Shown: positions 45,298-53,449, counted from the stretch's first letter. The stretch is DNA of 64,000 bases from Planctomycetia bacterium (GCA_016191115.1 JACPPG010000065.1:1-64000), one strand, 5' to 3'. The notes: generated by a model not told the origin, from the sequence alone. A program made the numbers and translations.

Positions 45298-45316
45298 GGT
45301 GCTCTGCGAGCACCAG
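45294..45316. repeat. GTAGGGTGCTCTGYGAGCACC palindromic repeat
   Basis: This short palindrome (GGTGCTC and GAGCACC around a three-base loop) begins in the stop codon of the DUF3500 gene. Related copies occur at 55782-55803 and 58340-58353. It is followed at 45318-45345 by TCGAAGCTCGAAGGTCGAAG, a remnant of the GAATGTCGAA repeat family. Confidence 0.65.
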
Positions 45317-45348
45317 TGCCTCGAAGCTCGAAGGTCGAAGGATTCAGC

Positions 45349-46041
45349 ATGCGGATTCGACGTTCGTCATGCGCGATCGCGTGCCTTGTCTTGGCCGGGT
45401 GCGGGAGGGGGCCGACCGCCGATCGCGCGGCGCAAGCGACCAATCGCGACAAGGCCGTAGCCGAGACCGGCGCGGAGCTGCTCGCGCGCCAGGTGGAGGC
45501 CGTTGCCGCCGGACAGTCGCGCGAGATCGACCTTGCTGATCTCGCACTGACCGATGAAGACTTAGAACGGCTTCGTGGCCTGGCACAGCTCGAATCGCTG
45601 AAGCTGAACGGTGCGGTCATCAGCGACGCGGCCGCGCAGCGCCTGGCCGGCCTCACGAACCTGCACACGATCGTGCTGGGCGAAACGACGATCACCGATC
45701 GCGGGCTGGCCATGTTGGCCGAGCTGCCGCGGCTGCGGATCCTGAATCTGGCGGCCGCCGACGTCACCGGTGCGGGCCTCGCGCCGCTTGCCGAGCTCCA
45801 AGAACTGGAACTCGTGCGGTTCGGTGCGTCACAGATCGACGATGAGGGGCTCGCGCATTTGGCAAAGCTGCCGCGGCTCAAGTTCCTCATCATCGAGAAC
45901 GCGCCGGTGACCGACGCCGGTATCCAGCAATTGGCCGGCCTCAGAGAGCTTGAGTCGATGTACGTCGAGGGAACAAAGGTTACCGACGCGGGCGTGGCCG
46001 AACTGCAAAAGAGCCTGCCCAATTTGCACGTCCACTGGTGA
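45349..46041 (+). CDS. Leucine-rich-repeat lipoprotein
   Basis: This 230-residue protein has a lipoprotein signal (RRSSCAIACLVLAGC, lipobox LAGC), so it should be anchored to a membrane by a lipidated Cys. Six or more leucine-rich repeats follow, with the form LAELPRLRILNLAAADVTGAGL, LAKLPRLKFLIIENAPVTDAG and LRELESMYVEGTKVTDAG. Such LRR proteins usually bind other proteins or peptides. No enzymatic domain is present. The start at ATG 45349 places the basic residues and lipobox correctly. It is the last gene of the plus-strand run. Confidence 0.86.
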   Translation: MRIRRSSCAIACLVLAGCGRGPTADRAAQATNRDKAVAETGAELLARQVEAVAAGQSREIDLADLALTDEDLERLRGLAQLESLKLNGAVISDAAAQRLAGLTNLHTIVLGETTITDRGLAMLAELPRLRILNLAAADVTGAGLAPLAELQELELVRFGASQIDDEGLAHLAKLPRLKFLIIENAPVTDAGIQQLAGLRELESMYVEGTKVTDAGVAELQKSLPNLHVHW

Positions 46042-46060
46042 TAGGGGACGCCGACGAGAG

Positions 46061-46176
46061 GGTGATCCGCAGATGTCACAGATTTCAAAGACCTGAAGAG
46101 CGGCGACTCCGCTGTGCGCGGCGGCGCGGTTCAGGCATCGACGCACTTTCCATATCTGCGAAATCTGCGGATGCGT
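46061..46176. repeat. ATCCGCAGAT-type inverted repeat
   Basis: The left arm at 46061-46081 (GATCCGCAGATGTCACAGAT) and the right arm at 46153-46175 (ATCTGCGAAATCTGCGGATG) are inverted, with about four mismatches. It fills the gap between two converging genes. Confidence 0.7.
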
Positions 46177-46180
46177 CCCC

Positions 46181-46375
46181 TCACTTCTTCTGCGTTTTTC
46201 CCTCGCGCTCCATCAGCTCGCCGAACTTTTCGATCGGCAGGCCGTGCCAGACTTTGCCGTTCTTGGGTGCCCACAGGACGCCGCTCGGCTTGACGCGGAT
46301 GTGCCCGACCACGGCGCCGGTTCCGTCGACGATCTTATGGTCGTAGTACTTCTCGGGGTCGAAGCGATTGTTCAT
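46181..46375 (-). CDS. Small conserved protein of unknown function
   Basis: This 64-residue cytoplasmic protein has no signal or membrane segment. It reads as a compact, probably beta-rich domain: RFDPEKYYDHKIVDGTGAVV then HIRVKPSGVLWAPKNGKVWH, ending in a charged helix (EKFGELMEREGKTQKK). The composition and spacing of Gly, Trp and Lys suggest a real, conserved small protein, and I recall similar small planctomycete proteins, but no function is known to me. It follows a second small minus-strand gene by 82 bases, so the two may be cotranscribed. Confidence 0.72.
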   Translation of the reverse strand: MNNRFDPEKYYDHKIVDGTGAVVGHIRVKPSGVLWAPKNGKVWHGLPIEKFGELMEREGKTQKK

Positions 46376-46457
46376 GGGCAGGCCCTTAAAGCGCGGGAAT
46401 CGTGTCGAAGGCGACCATCGCCGCGGGGGGGCCGTCCGATGGCCGGGTGCGAGCCGC

Positions 46458-46619
46458 CTATTCGACGGTCGCGGTCGGCGGGTCGAGAATGGCCTCTTGA
46501 GGCTGCCCGGCCGGCCCCGGCTGCAACCCGCCGTCGTCCATCATTTGAAAGACAAAGAGCAACACCACGGCCACGAGCGCGATGGCGGCAAAAATCACAT
46601 GGTACTTGCGCCTGAACAT
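46458..46619 (-). CDS. Small single-span membrane protein
   Basis: This 53-residue protein has a short basic N-terminus (MFRRKYHV), one membrane span (IFAAIALVAVVLLFVFQM) and a Pro/Glu-rich tail. Topology should be N-in. A GAGGG lies upstream of ATG 46619 on the minus strand. No family is recognised. Because the coding sequence is short, it is supported mainly by the clean hydrophobic span and plausible start. Confidence 0.55.
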   Translation of the reverse strand: MFRRKYHVIFAAIALVAVVLLFVFQMMDDGGLQPGPAGQPQEAILDPPTATVE

Positions 46620-46837
46620 GGTTGACCCTCGTCGGGAAATGCGTGCAAAAGCGATGCTGCTCGATCCTAGCCCGCCAGTTATGGCCGAGCAAGCGACCGG
46701 GAGGATCGCAGGGGGCCGCGCACAACGGTCGTAGCGAGGCGCCACGCGGCGGCGCAATGGGCACGCCCACGCGATGCCGGCGTGCCACTGCGCCTGCGGC
46801 TTAGCATTACTCTCGGAATGGAGGGCGAATCGCGCGC

Positions 46838-46905
46838 AAAAAAAAGGGCCGCCAGGTGGGGCAGGAACCTAGCGACCCAGGAGCGCCCCGAAGGGCGCGT
46901 CCCAC
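46838..46905 (-). ncRNA. Candidate small RNA with UUCG hairpin and intrinsic terminator
   Basis: On the minus strand a promoter-like sequence (TCGACG at 46939-46934, 17-base spacer, TATAGT at 46916-46911, extended by TG) precedes a predicted ~68-base RNA. The RNA holds a perfect GCGCCC-UUCG-GGGCGC hairpin (46883-46898). It then has a 12-bp stem with two G-U pairs (46867-46878 with 46846-46857, 9-base loop) followed directly by eight U residues (46838-46845). No protein frame explains these features. It does not match SRP RNA, 6S RNA, tmRNA or RNase P as I know them. The exact start is estimated from the -10 element. Confidence 0.5.
46846..46878 (-). terminator. Intrinsic terminator of the small RNA candidate
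   Basis: A 12-bp stem (46867-46878 pairing with 46846-46857; 10 Watson-Crick pairs and two G-U) closes a 9-base loop. On the minus strand it is followed by an uninterrupted run of eight T (46845-46838). It is among the clearest intrinsic terminators in the window. Confidence 0.7.
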
Positions 46906-47144
46906 GGGCAACTATAGCAGCCTTCGTCCGAGCCGTCGATCCACCCGAACAGGGAGGAAGCAGTTTTTTGCGGCGCGTCAACCGTGTCCGACTCTCGCGC
47001 TCCGCTTGCCCATGCGGACTCTCGCCGCGTCAACGAGCGCATCAATGCTGGCAATTGGCTCGTCGCGCGTCTACTGTATGGCGCGTCGGTCGAGCCGATT
47101 CGACTTCGAACACCCGGTCGGACACTTTGAGCGCATCCAAAATC

Positions 47145-48059
47145 ATGAGCCAATTCTCACTCGCCTGGGCCGCATTCGCATGTCTGTCCGCTTCGGCGGT
47201 CGCGCGGGCCGACGGCGCGCCATCCGATCGCAAGCTGGTCATAGCCCATCGGGGGGCCAGCGGCTATCTGTCTGAGCATACGCTGCCGGCCTACGCGCTC
47301 GCCTATGGGCTGGGGGCCGACTATATCGAACCGGACGTCGTTCTGAGCCGGGACGGCGTGCTTGTCTGCCACCACGATATCCACCTCGGCCAGACCACCG
47401 ACGTGGCCCACCGATTTCCCGATCGCGCCCGGCCAGACGGCAAGTTCTATTGCATCGACTTTACGTTGGCTGAGCTCAAGACGCTGCAGGCCAAGGGGCG
47501 CAACGACCCCCTGGAGCCGGGCTACCAATTGGCGACGCTGGACGAGCTCTTGACGATGGTCCAGCGGCTCAACGAACGGAGCGGCCGCGCCGTGGGAACG
47601 ATCCCCGAGCCCAAGAGCCCAGCCTGGCATCGCGAGCAAGGGCAGCCGATCGAGCCGAAGTTGCTGGCCGCGTACGCCGCTCGCGGCCTGTCGCGGCGCG
47701 GCGACCCGGTGATCGTGCAGTGCTTCGAGCTCGAGAGCCTGCGGCGGATGCGGCACGAACTGAAGAGCGACCTGAAACTCGTCTATCTGACGGGCGATTC
47801 CCTGGACGACGCCACGCTCGACGAGCTGGCCAAATTCGCCGACGGCATCGGGCCCTCGGCCAAGCTGATCGAGAACGACGGTCGCCCGGTCGACGGCAAT
47901 TCGCTGGTGCGCCGGGCCCACGAGCGGGGCCTCAAGGTATACCCCTACACGTTCGGCAAGGACGAGGCGCCGGCACGCCGCTTTTATTGGAACTACGGCG
48001 TCGACGGGCTGTTCTCAGACTTTCCCGACGTGGCCGTGAGAGCGGCGAAGGGAAAATGA
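47145..48059 (+). CDS. glpQ: Periplasmic glycerophosphodiester phosphodiesterase
   Basis: This 304-residue secreted GDPD hydrolyses glycerophosphodiesters to glycerol 3-phosphate and an alcohol. A signal peptide (FSLAWAAFACLSASAVARA) is followed by the catalytic core: IAHRGASGYLSEHTLPAY, YIEPDVVLSRDGVLVCHHD (His, Glu, Asp and Ca2+ ligands), TIPEPKSPAWH and VDGLFSDFPDVAVRAA at the C-terminus. The E-P-D and E-P-K forms are like the periplasmic GlpQ subgroup. ATG 47145 begins the signal peptide. The stop codon TGA is contributed by the AATGATGAATG repeat that follows. Confidence 0.92.
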   Translation: MSQFSLAWAAFACLSASAVARADGAPSDRKLVIAHRGASGYLSEHTLPAYALAYGLGADYIEPDVVLSRDGVLVCHHDIHLGQTTDVAHRFPDRARPDGKFYCIDFTLAELKTLQAKGRNDPLEPGYQLATLDELLTMVQRLNERSGRAVGTIPEPKSPAWHREQGQPIEPKLLAAYAARGLSRRGDPVIVQCFELESLRRMRHELKSDLKLVYLTGDSLDDATLDELAKFADGIGPSAKLIENDGRPVDGNSLVRRAHERGLKVYPYTFGKDEAPARRFYWNYGVDGLFSDFPDVAVRAAKGK

Positions 48060-48158
48060 TGAATGCGGAATGATGAATGGGGGCTAAGCCGCAAGCGTTG
48101 GTGGTTGAGCAATTGGGAGGTGCCAGACTCCTTCATTCATCATTCCGCATTCATCATT
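48055..48158. repeat. Perfect 25-bp AATGATGAATGCGG inverted repeat between convergent genes
   Basis: Arms 48055-48079 and 48134-48158 are exact inverse complements over 25 bases, with a 54-base loop. The left arm supplies the stop codon of glpQ; the right arm encodes the last residues and stop (SNDE-stop) of the DedA gene on the other strand. It is the same family as 42875-42968 and 50412-50507. Confidence 0.9.
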
Positions 48159-48834
48159 CATCATTGCTCGTGACCGCGGGCTGCCGGAGGGCTGCTTCTT
48201 TCGCCTCTCGCCGCACAAGCCATGCTTCGTACGCGGCCGGCATGATCGAGATCAAGACAATCGCCACCTCGACCAGCGTGAAGTGGTCTTCGACCCACGG
48301 GAACCTGCTGAAGTAGTAGCCGCCCAGGATGAAGGCGGCGACCCACACGATTGCGCCCACGACGTTGTAGCTGGCAAAGCGAAGGTAGGACATAGTGCCG
48401 ACCCCGGCCAGGAACGGGGCGAATGTGCGGACGATGGGCACGAAACGCGCCAGGATGATCGTCTTGCCCCCGTACTTCTCGAAGAACTGGTGCGTACGGT
48501 CGAGATACTTCTTCTTCAGGAACCGCCCGTCGCGCCCCAGCACCTTCGGCCCCAAATAATGGCCGACGGCGTAGTTCACCGCGTCGCCGGCCACCGCCGC
48601 CACGCTCAACAGAACAATGAGACTCGCCGCGTCGAGCGAGCCACGGGCGGCGAAGGCGCCGGCCAGAAACAACAGCGAGTCCCCCGGCAGGATCGGCGTG
48701 ACCACCAGGCCCGTCTCGCAGAAGATAATCGCAAACAGGATCAGGTAGGTCCACGTGCCGTACTGCTCGATGACCGAGCCCAAGTGCTTGTCGAGGTGTA
48801 CGAGCAGGTCGACGAACTGCGTTACGAGTTCCAT
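48154..48834 (-). CDS. DedA/VTT-domain membrane protein
   Basis: This 226-residue integral membrane protein of the DedA family (SNARE-associated/VTT fold) is implicated in lipid-carrier flipping and envelope homeostasis in other bacteria. Landmarks are ETGLVVTPILPGDSLLFLAG, GDAVNYAVGHYLGPKVL and the family motif ARFVPIVRTFAPFLAGVGTM. Several hydrophobic segments and one re-entrant loop are expected. The final residues SNDE are encoded by the repeat at 48134-48158 and are unlikely to be functional. It faces a DAACS symporter across a 230-base divergent gap that shows no clear feature. Confidence 0.9.
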   Translation of the reverse strand: MELVTQFVDLLVHLDKHLGSVIEQYGTWTYLILFAIIFCETGLVVTPILPGDSLLFLAGAFAARGSLDAASLIVLLSVAAVAGDAVNYAVGHYLGPKVLGRDGRFLKKKYLDRTHQFFEKYGGKTIILARFVPIVRTFAPFLAGVGTMSYLRFASYNVVGAIVWVAAFILGGYYFSRFPWVEDHFTLVEVAIVLISIMPAAYEAWLVRREAKEAALRQPAVTSNDE

Positions 48835-49064
48835 GCTATGTTCCAGCCGATGTCCTCAGCCCGTCCCGTTGCCCGCGACAATGCTCGTCAACTGTAGGTC
48901 ACGCTGGCGGCCCGCCGGCCCGCCGTGTCGGTCAAATGGCGTCGCAGTCTACTATGCCCCAGGCGCCTATGGTAGTGCGACGGGGCGGTCTGACCGCTAG
49001 AATGTCGCGACCCGCGGCCCGCTCGGCGGTCCGCTTCTGATGCCATCAGTCCGCCCGAGACTCC

Positions 49065-50423
49065 ATGCCGCCCGACGAAGCGAAATCGCCTGAACCGGCA
49101 CCCGCGCAAGCCGGCCCTGCCCAGCCGCAGCGCAAACGGATGGCGCTGCACACGCAGATCCTCATCGGACTGATTCTTGGCGCCATCCTGGGCTCGCTTG
49201 CCAACCGTTTCGTGGCTGGCAAGAGACTCGACGACTTATTGGTCTGGACCGACGCGATCGGGCAGGTCTTTTTGCAACTAGTGCTAATGGTCGTGATTCC
49301 GCTGGTGGTCTCGGCGCTGGCGCTGGGCGTGCTGGAGCTCGGCGACCTGCGGCGGCTGGGTCGCGTGGGGCTGCGGACGCTTGGCTTTACCGTCCTCTTG
49401 TCGGTGATCTCCGTCGCCATCGGCATCGGCCTTGTCAATCTTATCCGCCCGGGCGATAGCCTTTCGGAGGAGCAGCGCACTGCGCTACAGGCGCAATATT
49501 CGGAGGGTGCCGAGAAGTTCGAGGCCCAGGCCCGCGAGGCGAAGCCCTTTGCCCGCACGCTGGTCGATATTATCCCCAAGAACCCGCTGCAGGAGATGGT
49601 GGGCGCGCTCGACGGCAGCTCGCCGGGCAACGGCATGCTGGCCGTGATGTTCTTCGCTCTTTTGTTCGGTATCGCGCTAGCCATCACGCGCGAGCGGACG
49701 GGCCCGTTGGTGGGCGTGCTGGAAGGCGTCTTCGACGTGTGCATGGTGATCATCGGGCTGGCGATGAAGATCGCACCCTACTGTGTCGCTTGCCTGGTCT
49801 TCGGCATCACCGCGCGGCAGGGCCCCGACGTCCTGCGGACGCTGTTCTGGTTCTTCTTGACGGTCGTGCTGGGACTCTCCATACAGATGTTCGTCGTGTA
49901 CTCGGCAGTCGTGGCCGGCGTGGCCCGCCGCAAGCCCTGGCAATTCTTTCGCGACGTCTCCGACGCCGTGCTGACGGCCTTCGGCACGTCCTCCTCGAAC
50001 GCCACGCTGCCCGTGTCGCTGCGCGTGGCCCGGGAAAACTTGCGGCTGCCGTCGGAAATCTCTCGCTTCGTGCTCACCGTGGGGGCGACCGGCAACCAGA
50101 ACGGGACGGCGCTCTACGAAGGCGTGGTCGTGCTCTTCCTGGCGCAGGTGTTCGGCCGCGATTTGGCGATCGCCGACCAGATCAAGGTCGTGTTGATGGC
50201 AATCCTGGCCGGCGTCGGCACCGCCGGCGTGCCAGGCGGATCGATCCCGCTGATCATCGTGGTGCTCAAGAGCGTTCACGTGCCAGAGGCAGGCATCGGC
50301 ATCATCCTAGGCGTCGATCGGCTGTGCGATATGTGCCGCACGACGCTCAACGTCACCGGCGACCTGGTCCTGGCCACGTGCGTGGCAGGAGAGGAGGCTG
50401 ACGGCAAGAGCAATGATGAATGA
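49065..50423 (+). CDS. Dicarboxylate/amino acid:cation symporter (DAACS family)
   Basis: This 452-residue polytopic transporter is of the GltP/GltPh type, importing dicarboxylates or acidic amino acids with Na+ or H+. Family motifs are all present: the Ser-rich AFGTSSSNATLPVSL of hairpin 1, the NQNGTALYEG version of NMDGTALY, the GVPGGSIPLI of hairpin 2, and LGVDRLCDMCRTTLNVTGDL of TM8, whose Asp and Arg contact substrate. An insertion of charged residues (GDSLSEEQRTALQAQYSEGA) occurs between early helices. The last residues SNDE and the stop are encoded by the repeat at 50412-50443. Confidence 0.93.
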   Translation: MPPDEAKSPEPAPAQAGPAQPQRKRMALHTQILIGLILGAILGSLANRFVAGKRLDDLLVWTDAIGQVFLQLVLMVVIPLVVSALALGVLELGDLRRLGRVGLRTLGFTVLLSVISVAIGIGLVNLIRPGDSLSEEQRTALQAQYSEGAEKFEAQAREAKPFARTLVDIIPKNPLQEMVGALDGSSPGNGMLAVMFFALLFGIALAITRERTGPLVGVLEGVFDVCMVIIGLAMKIAPYCVACLVFGITARQGPDVLRTLFWFFLTVVLGLSIQMFVVYSAVVAGVARRKPWQFFRDVSDAVLTAFGTSSSNATLPVSLRVARENLRLPSEISRFVLTVGATGNQNGTALYEGVVVLFLAQVFGRDLAIADQIKVVLMAILAGVGTAGVPGGSIPLIIVVLKSVHVPEAGIGIILGVDRLCDMCRTTLNVTGDLVLATCVAGEEADGKSNDE

Positions 50424-50507
50424 TGAATGCGGAATGATGAATGCCAAAAGATCAACTGGCAACTAGCAGTCGGCTCGCGCGGACGCTTCCCTTCCCCATT
50501 CATCATT
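50412..50507. repeat. AATGATGAATGCGG inverted repeat at the end of the symporter gene
   Basis: The left arm at 50412-50443 contains AATGATGAATGATGAATGCG (start only), and overlaps the symporter C-terminus. A shorter right arm CATTCATCATT lies at 50497-50507. The right arm ends 27 bases before the stop of the converging MFS gene. It is the third copy of the family at 42875 and 48055. Confidence 0.85.
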
Positions 50508-50533
50508 TCTTCCTGCGTACCGCCTTCTGCCTA

Positions 50534-51892
50534 TTACTCCGGCAGCGGCTGATCCCTCGTCTCGGGCGCGAAGGGTAGCGCCAAGAGGCCCAGCAGGAAC
50601 ACGCCGCACATCGTCACGCCGGCGTACCGCATCGGCTCCTGCTGATGCGCGTAGACCGTGCTGGTCAGATATCCCAACGCGAATGGTCCTGACGCGGCCA
50701 CGAACCTTCCCACGTTGTAGCAAAACGACACGCCCGTGCTGCGCAGCCGCGTGGGGAACAGCTCCGGGAAATAGATGGCGTAGCCGCCGAAGAGAGCCAA
50801 CTGGCAAAAGCCCATTAGTGGGATCATCCAGAAGATGTGCGCAAAATCGCTCATGTAGCCGAACACCAAGGCCGTGCTGAACATGGCGGCGACGAACGAG
50901 ATGGCGAACGTCAGCCGCCGTCCCAGGGTATGCGTGACGACGCTGAACGCGTAGATGCCGAAGAAACCACCGAGGTTTTGCATCACCGACGTGATCCCCG
51001 TCCACCACGCGAGCTGGGCGGCGATCGTCTGCTGATCGAGCCCTTGCGACTCGAAGCGCTTCCGCAATATCGACTGCAACAGGTCGAAGCTGAAGAAGCC
51101 GATCCCCCACAGGCCCACCACGCCGGAGAATGCCAGACATAGGCCGACGACGGCGTTTTTGCGCCACCGCGGGTCGCCGAACAACGCCGCGTACGAGCCA
51201 AGCTGCTTCTCCGCCACGTGCTCGTGGGCCACGGCCTCCCACCGTGCAGGTTCTTTCAGGCGGCGACGGATCAGAATCGCCAGAAGCGCGGGCACCATGC
51301 CGATCACGAACATGATCCGCCACGAGCTGGTCCCGGACACCAGCTTGTACTCCCCCAGCACGCCCAGCGTCATGCTGATTCCCGCGGCCGAAATGTTGCC
51401 CACGGCCGAGAGCGCCTGCAACAATCCCAGGGCGTGCGGGCGAGCGCGATCGGGCATGACTTCCGCCACCAGCGCCACCCCTACCGCGAATTCCCCGCCG
51501 ACACCCAGACCCGTCAGAAACCGATACAGCGCAAAGTCCCAGAAGCCGACAGATAGCGCGCTCAGTCCGGTACACAGCGAGTAAATCAGGATCGTCAACA
51601 GCATCGTCTTCGCCCGGCCAATCCGGTCCCCCAACACGCCGAATGCCAACCCGCCGCTGGCCCAGCCGATGAGGAAAATCGACGTCGCGAATCCGCCGTA
51701 CTTGGCAACAGTCTCGGCGGGCGCCGCCTCGGTCTCGCTGGGGGCCAGCAATTGCCGCATCGCCGGCACGCGGGCCATGTTGAAAAGCTGCTGGTCCATC
51801 GTGTCGAACAGCCAACCCAATGCCGCCACCACCAGCACGAACCAGTGGTAGCGGGTCAACTCGCGATACCAGCGGGTCTTCGAGCGGTTCAT
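50534..51892 (-). CDS. MFS transporter, metabolite:H+ symporter type
   Basis: This 452-residue, 12-helix major facilitator has the signature WLFDTMDQQLFNMARVPAM in helix 1. Motif A is GLAFGVLGDRIGRAKTMLLT, and RFLTGLGVGGEFAVGVALVAE follows in helix 4. YFPELFPTRLRSTGVSFCYN is the conserved loop in the second half. It most resembles the SHS/aromatic acid:H+ symporter group (organic acids, lactate or sialate-type substrates), but the true substrate is unknown. No catabolic gene is adjacent to help. ATG 51892 fits the usual N-terminus. Confidence 0.86.
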   Translation of the reverse strand: MNRSKTRWYRELTRYHWFVLVVAALGWLFDTMDQQLFNMARVPAMRQLLAPSETEAAPAETVAKYGGFATSIFLIGWASGGLAFGVLGDRIGRAKTMLLTILIYSLCTGLSALSVGFWDFALYRFLTGLGVGGEFAVGVALVAEVMPDRARPHALGLLQALSAVGNISAAGISMTLGVLGEYKLVSGTSSWRIMFVIGMVPALLAILIRRRLKEPARWEAVAHEHVAEKQLGSYAALFGDPRWRKNAVVGLCLAFSGVVGLWGIGFFSFDLLQSILRKRFESQGLDQQTIAAQLAWWTGITSVMQNLGGFFGIYAFSVVTHTLGRRLTFAISFVAAMFSTALVFGYMSDFAHIFWMIPLMGFCQLALFGGYAIYFPELFPTRLRSTGVSFCYNVGRFVAASGPFALGYLTSTVYAHQQEPMRYAGVTMCGVFLLGLLALPFAPETRDQPLPE

Positions 51893-52161
51893 CGACCGAA
51901 AATTCCAGTTAGGGTGGGTCTTGGCGGGGAAAGGACACTAGCCCGAAGCACTAGCGAAGGATCTGAAGTGGCGCGTGACCTGAAAGTTCCACATGAGTGG
52001 GCGGACCTTGCTTTAGGGTTGCCCTGGCACACTAGCCCGAAGCGCCAGTTTTGAAGTTGCACAGTTTGGTTTGCTAGCAAGGAAACTGGTATGGCATAAA
52101 GGCGAGCGCTCCCGCATGACCAGATCATTGAAATCTCTCCAGCCATCCAGGAGCGTTCGCG
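51893..52161. other. Intergenic region with repeat fragments and the left end of a decayed IS
   Basis: Two partial copies of the GCCCGAAGC repeat lie at 51940-51961 and 52032-52048, in the same orientation. The second is cut off after GCGCCAG at about 52048 by unrelated sequence beginning TTTTGAAGTTGCACAG. That sequence leads to the transposase remnant at 52162, so about 52048 is probably the insertion boundary. Confidence 0.55.
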
Positions 52162-52446
52162 ATGATCATGGTCATGGATTCGGCCAAAGAACTCAAGGGG
52201 TTTCTGAAGCGGACCGGCCTGAGCAGTTTTGCGCAGTTGATGGTGATGCGGCTGGTGCTGACGTTTCTCCTGCGGCGGGGGCGGATGTCTTGTTCTCAGG
52301 CCGCAGGCGCGATCCGCACCGAAGCCGTCCACCGCAGCCAGGTCACCAGGTGTCTGGCGCGGCCGCGTTGGCAGAAAGGCGACTTCAACGCTCCCTTGCG
52401 TCAAGCCCTGTTGGAGATGGAGTCGGGCTTCGGGCTTGTGTCCAAG
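52162..52446 (+). pseudogene. Truncated DDE transposase (IS remnant)
   Basis: The first ~95 codons read KELKGFLKRTGLSSFAQLMV, VLTFLLRRGRMSCSQAAGAI and VTRCLARPRWQKGDFNAPL, which I recognise as the N-terminal part of planctomycete IS4-like DDE transposases. After LLEMESG the homology stops and the frame runs into the promoter and coding region of the next gene, where it is only an overlapping open frame. None of the DDE catalytic residues is present. The right end of the element was lost. The 3' boundary is estimated. Confidence 0.65.
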
Positions 52447-52492
52447 AGCATGCTACACTTTGTTCACGCGGTCCTTTTCGAGGAAGACTTTG

Positions 52493-53413
52493 ATGCGCCT
52501 CGCGAGCTGCCTCGCCATTTTATTGCTGGTCGGCGGTTCCCAGCCTACCCCGGGCGCGGACCTGTTCGTCGACAACGCGCTGGGGGACGACGTTCGCGAC
52601 GGTCGCACGTCGATGACCGCCGGCCGGTTCAGCGGACCCGTGCACTCGCTCACCCGCGGCCTGGCGCTGGCTCAGCCGGGCGATCGGATCGTGATGAGCA
52701 ACACGGGCGAGCCGTACCGGGAGAGCGTGACTCTGTTCGGCGGCCGCAACAGCGGTCGCGATTCGCGGCCGTTCGTGATCGAAGGCAACGGGGCGACGCT
52801 CGACGGTTCGCTGCCGGTGCCGCCCAAGGCCTGGGAACATTTCGCCGGCGAGGTGTTCCGCTTCCGGCCCGAGCGGCTGGCGTTCGGCCAGTTGTTTCTT
52901 GATGGGCGTCCGGCGGTGCGGCGCTACCATGCGGCCAATTCCGGGCGTTTGCCCCAGCTCGACCCGCGCGAGTGGTGCCTGGCGGGCGGATGGATGTACT
53001 TTCGCGTCGAGCCGGACCAACTGCCCGTCCAATATCCGTTATCTTACGCGGCGCTCACCGTCGGCATCACGCTCTACGAAGTGCACGATGCGGTGGTGCA
53101 GGACCTGGTGGTGCAGGGTTTCCAGCTCGACGGCGTGAATGCCCACGACAGCGCGCGCGACTGCGCGCTTGTGGGGCTGGTGGCGCGGGGCAACGGCCGG
53201 GCCGGGATCGCCGTGGGCGGGGCGTCCAGCGTGCGGCTCGAGTCGTGCCTGGTCGGCGACAACGGCGACGCGCAAGTGCTCACCGACGGTGTGTCGGTCA
53301 CATCGATCGAGGATTGCAAGCTACTAGCGAACACGGCCCCTCCGATCGTGCGTCGCGCCGGCCGCATCTTCGTCGACGGGCGGGCCTTTACGACGGAAGA
53401 AGCGGCCAAGTAG
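52493..53413 (+). CDS. Secreted right-handed beta-helix protein
   Basis: This 306-residue protein has a signal peptide (RLASCLAILLLVGGSQPTPG) and starts its mature part with DLFVDNALGDDVRDGR, typical for planctomycete right-handed parallel beta-helix proteins. These resemble pectate lyases (DUF1565 or choice-of-anchor types). Coils can be followed in VQDLVVQGFQLDGVNAHDS, ALVGLVARGNGRAGIAVGGA and VRLESCLVGDNGDAQV. No catalytic residues could be assigned. AGGAAG lies about seven bases before ATG 52493. The IS remnant abuts its promoter region. Confidence 0.83.
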   Translation: MRLASCLAILLLVGGSQPTPGADLFVDNALGDDVRDGRTSMTAGRFSGPVHSLTRGLALAQPGDRIVMSNTGEPYRESVTLFGGRNSGRDSRPFVIEGNGATLDGSLPVPPKAWEHFAGEVFRFRPERLAFGQLFLDGRPAVRRYHAANSGRLPQLDPREWCLAGGWMYFRVEPDQLPVQYPLSYAALTVGITLYEVHDAVVQDLVVQGFQLDGVNAHDSARDCALVGLVARGNGRAGIAVGGASSVRLESCLVGDNGDAQVLTDGVSVTSIEDCKLLANTAPPIVRRAGRIFVDGRAFTTEEAAK

Positions 53414-53449
53414 TCGCCGAACCGCCGGTGACCCTTCTCAGCACCGGCC

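Larger units (their letters stand above)
46620..47144. other. Intergenic region containing a small RNA candidate
   Basis: This 525-base gap before glpQ holds the small RNA candidate at 46838-46905 with its promoter, and a degraded GCACGCCCACGCGATG repeat at about 46755-46785. The open frame that runs through the gap into glpQ does not look like protein. The 46940-47144 part shows no recognised feature. Confidence 0.5.

Noticed and set aside
46838..46970. SRP RNA, because GGAGGAAGCAG occurs on the plus strand near 46953-46965
   Set aside because: Only a short part of the SRP loop motif matches and no long SRP-type helix could be drawn. The promoter and terminator point to the minus strand.
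52162..52902. Full-length 246-residue protein from the transposase-like start
   Set aside because: Homology stops after about 95 codons. The remainder overlaps the beta-helix gene in another frame and is Arg/Gly-rich in the manner of a shadow frame.
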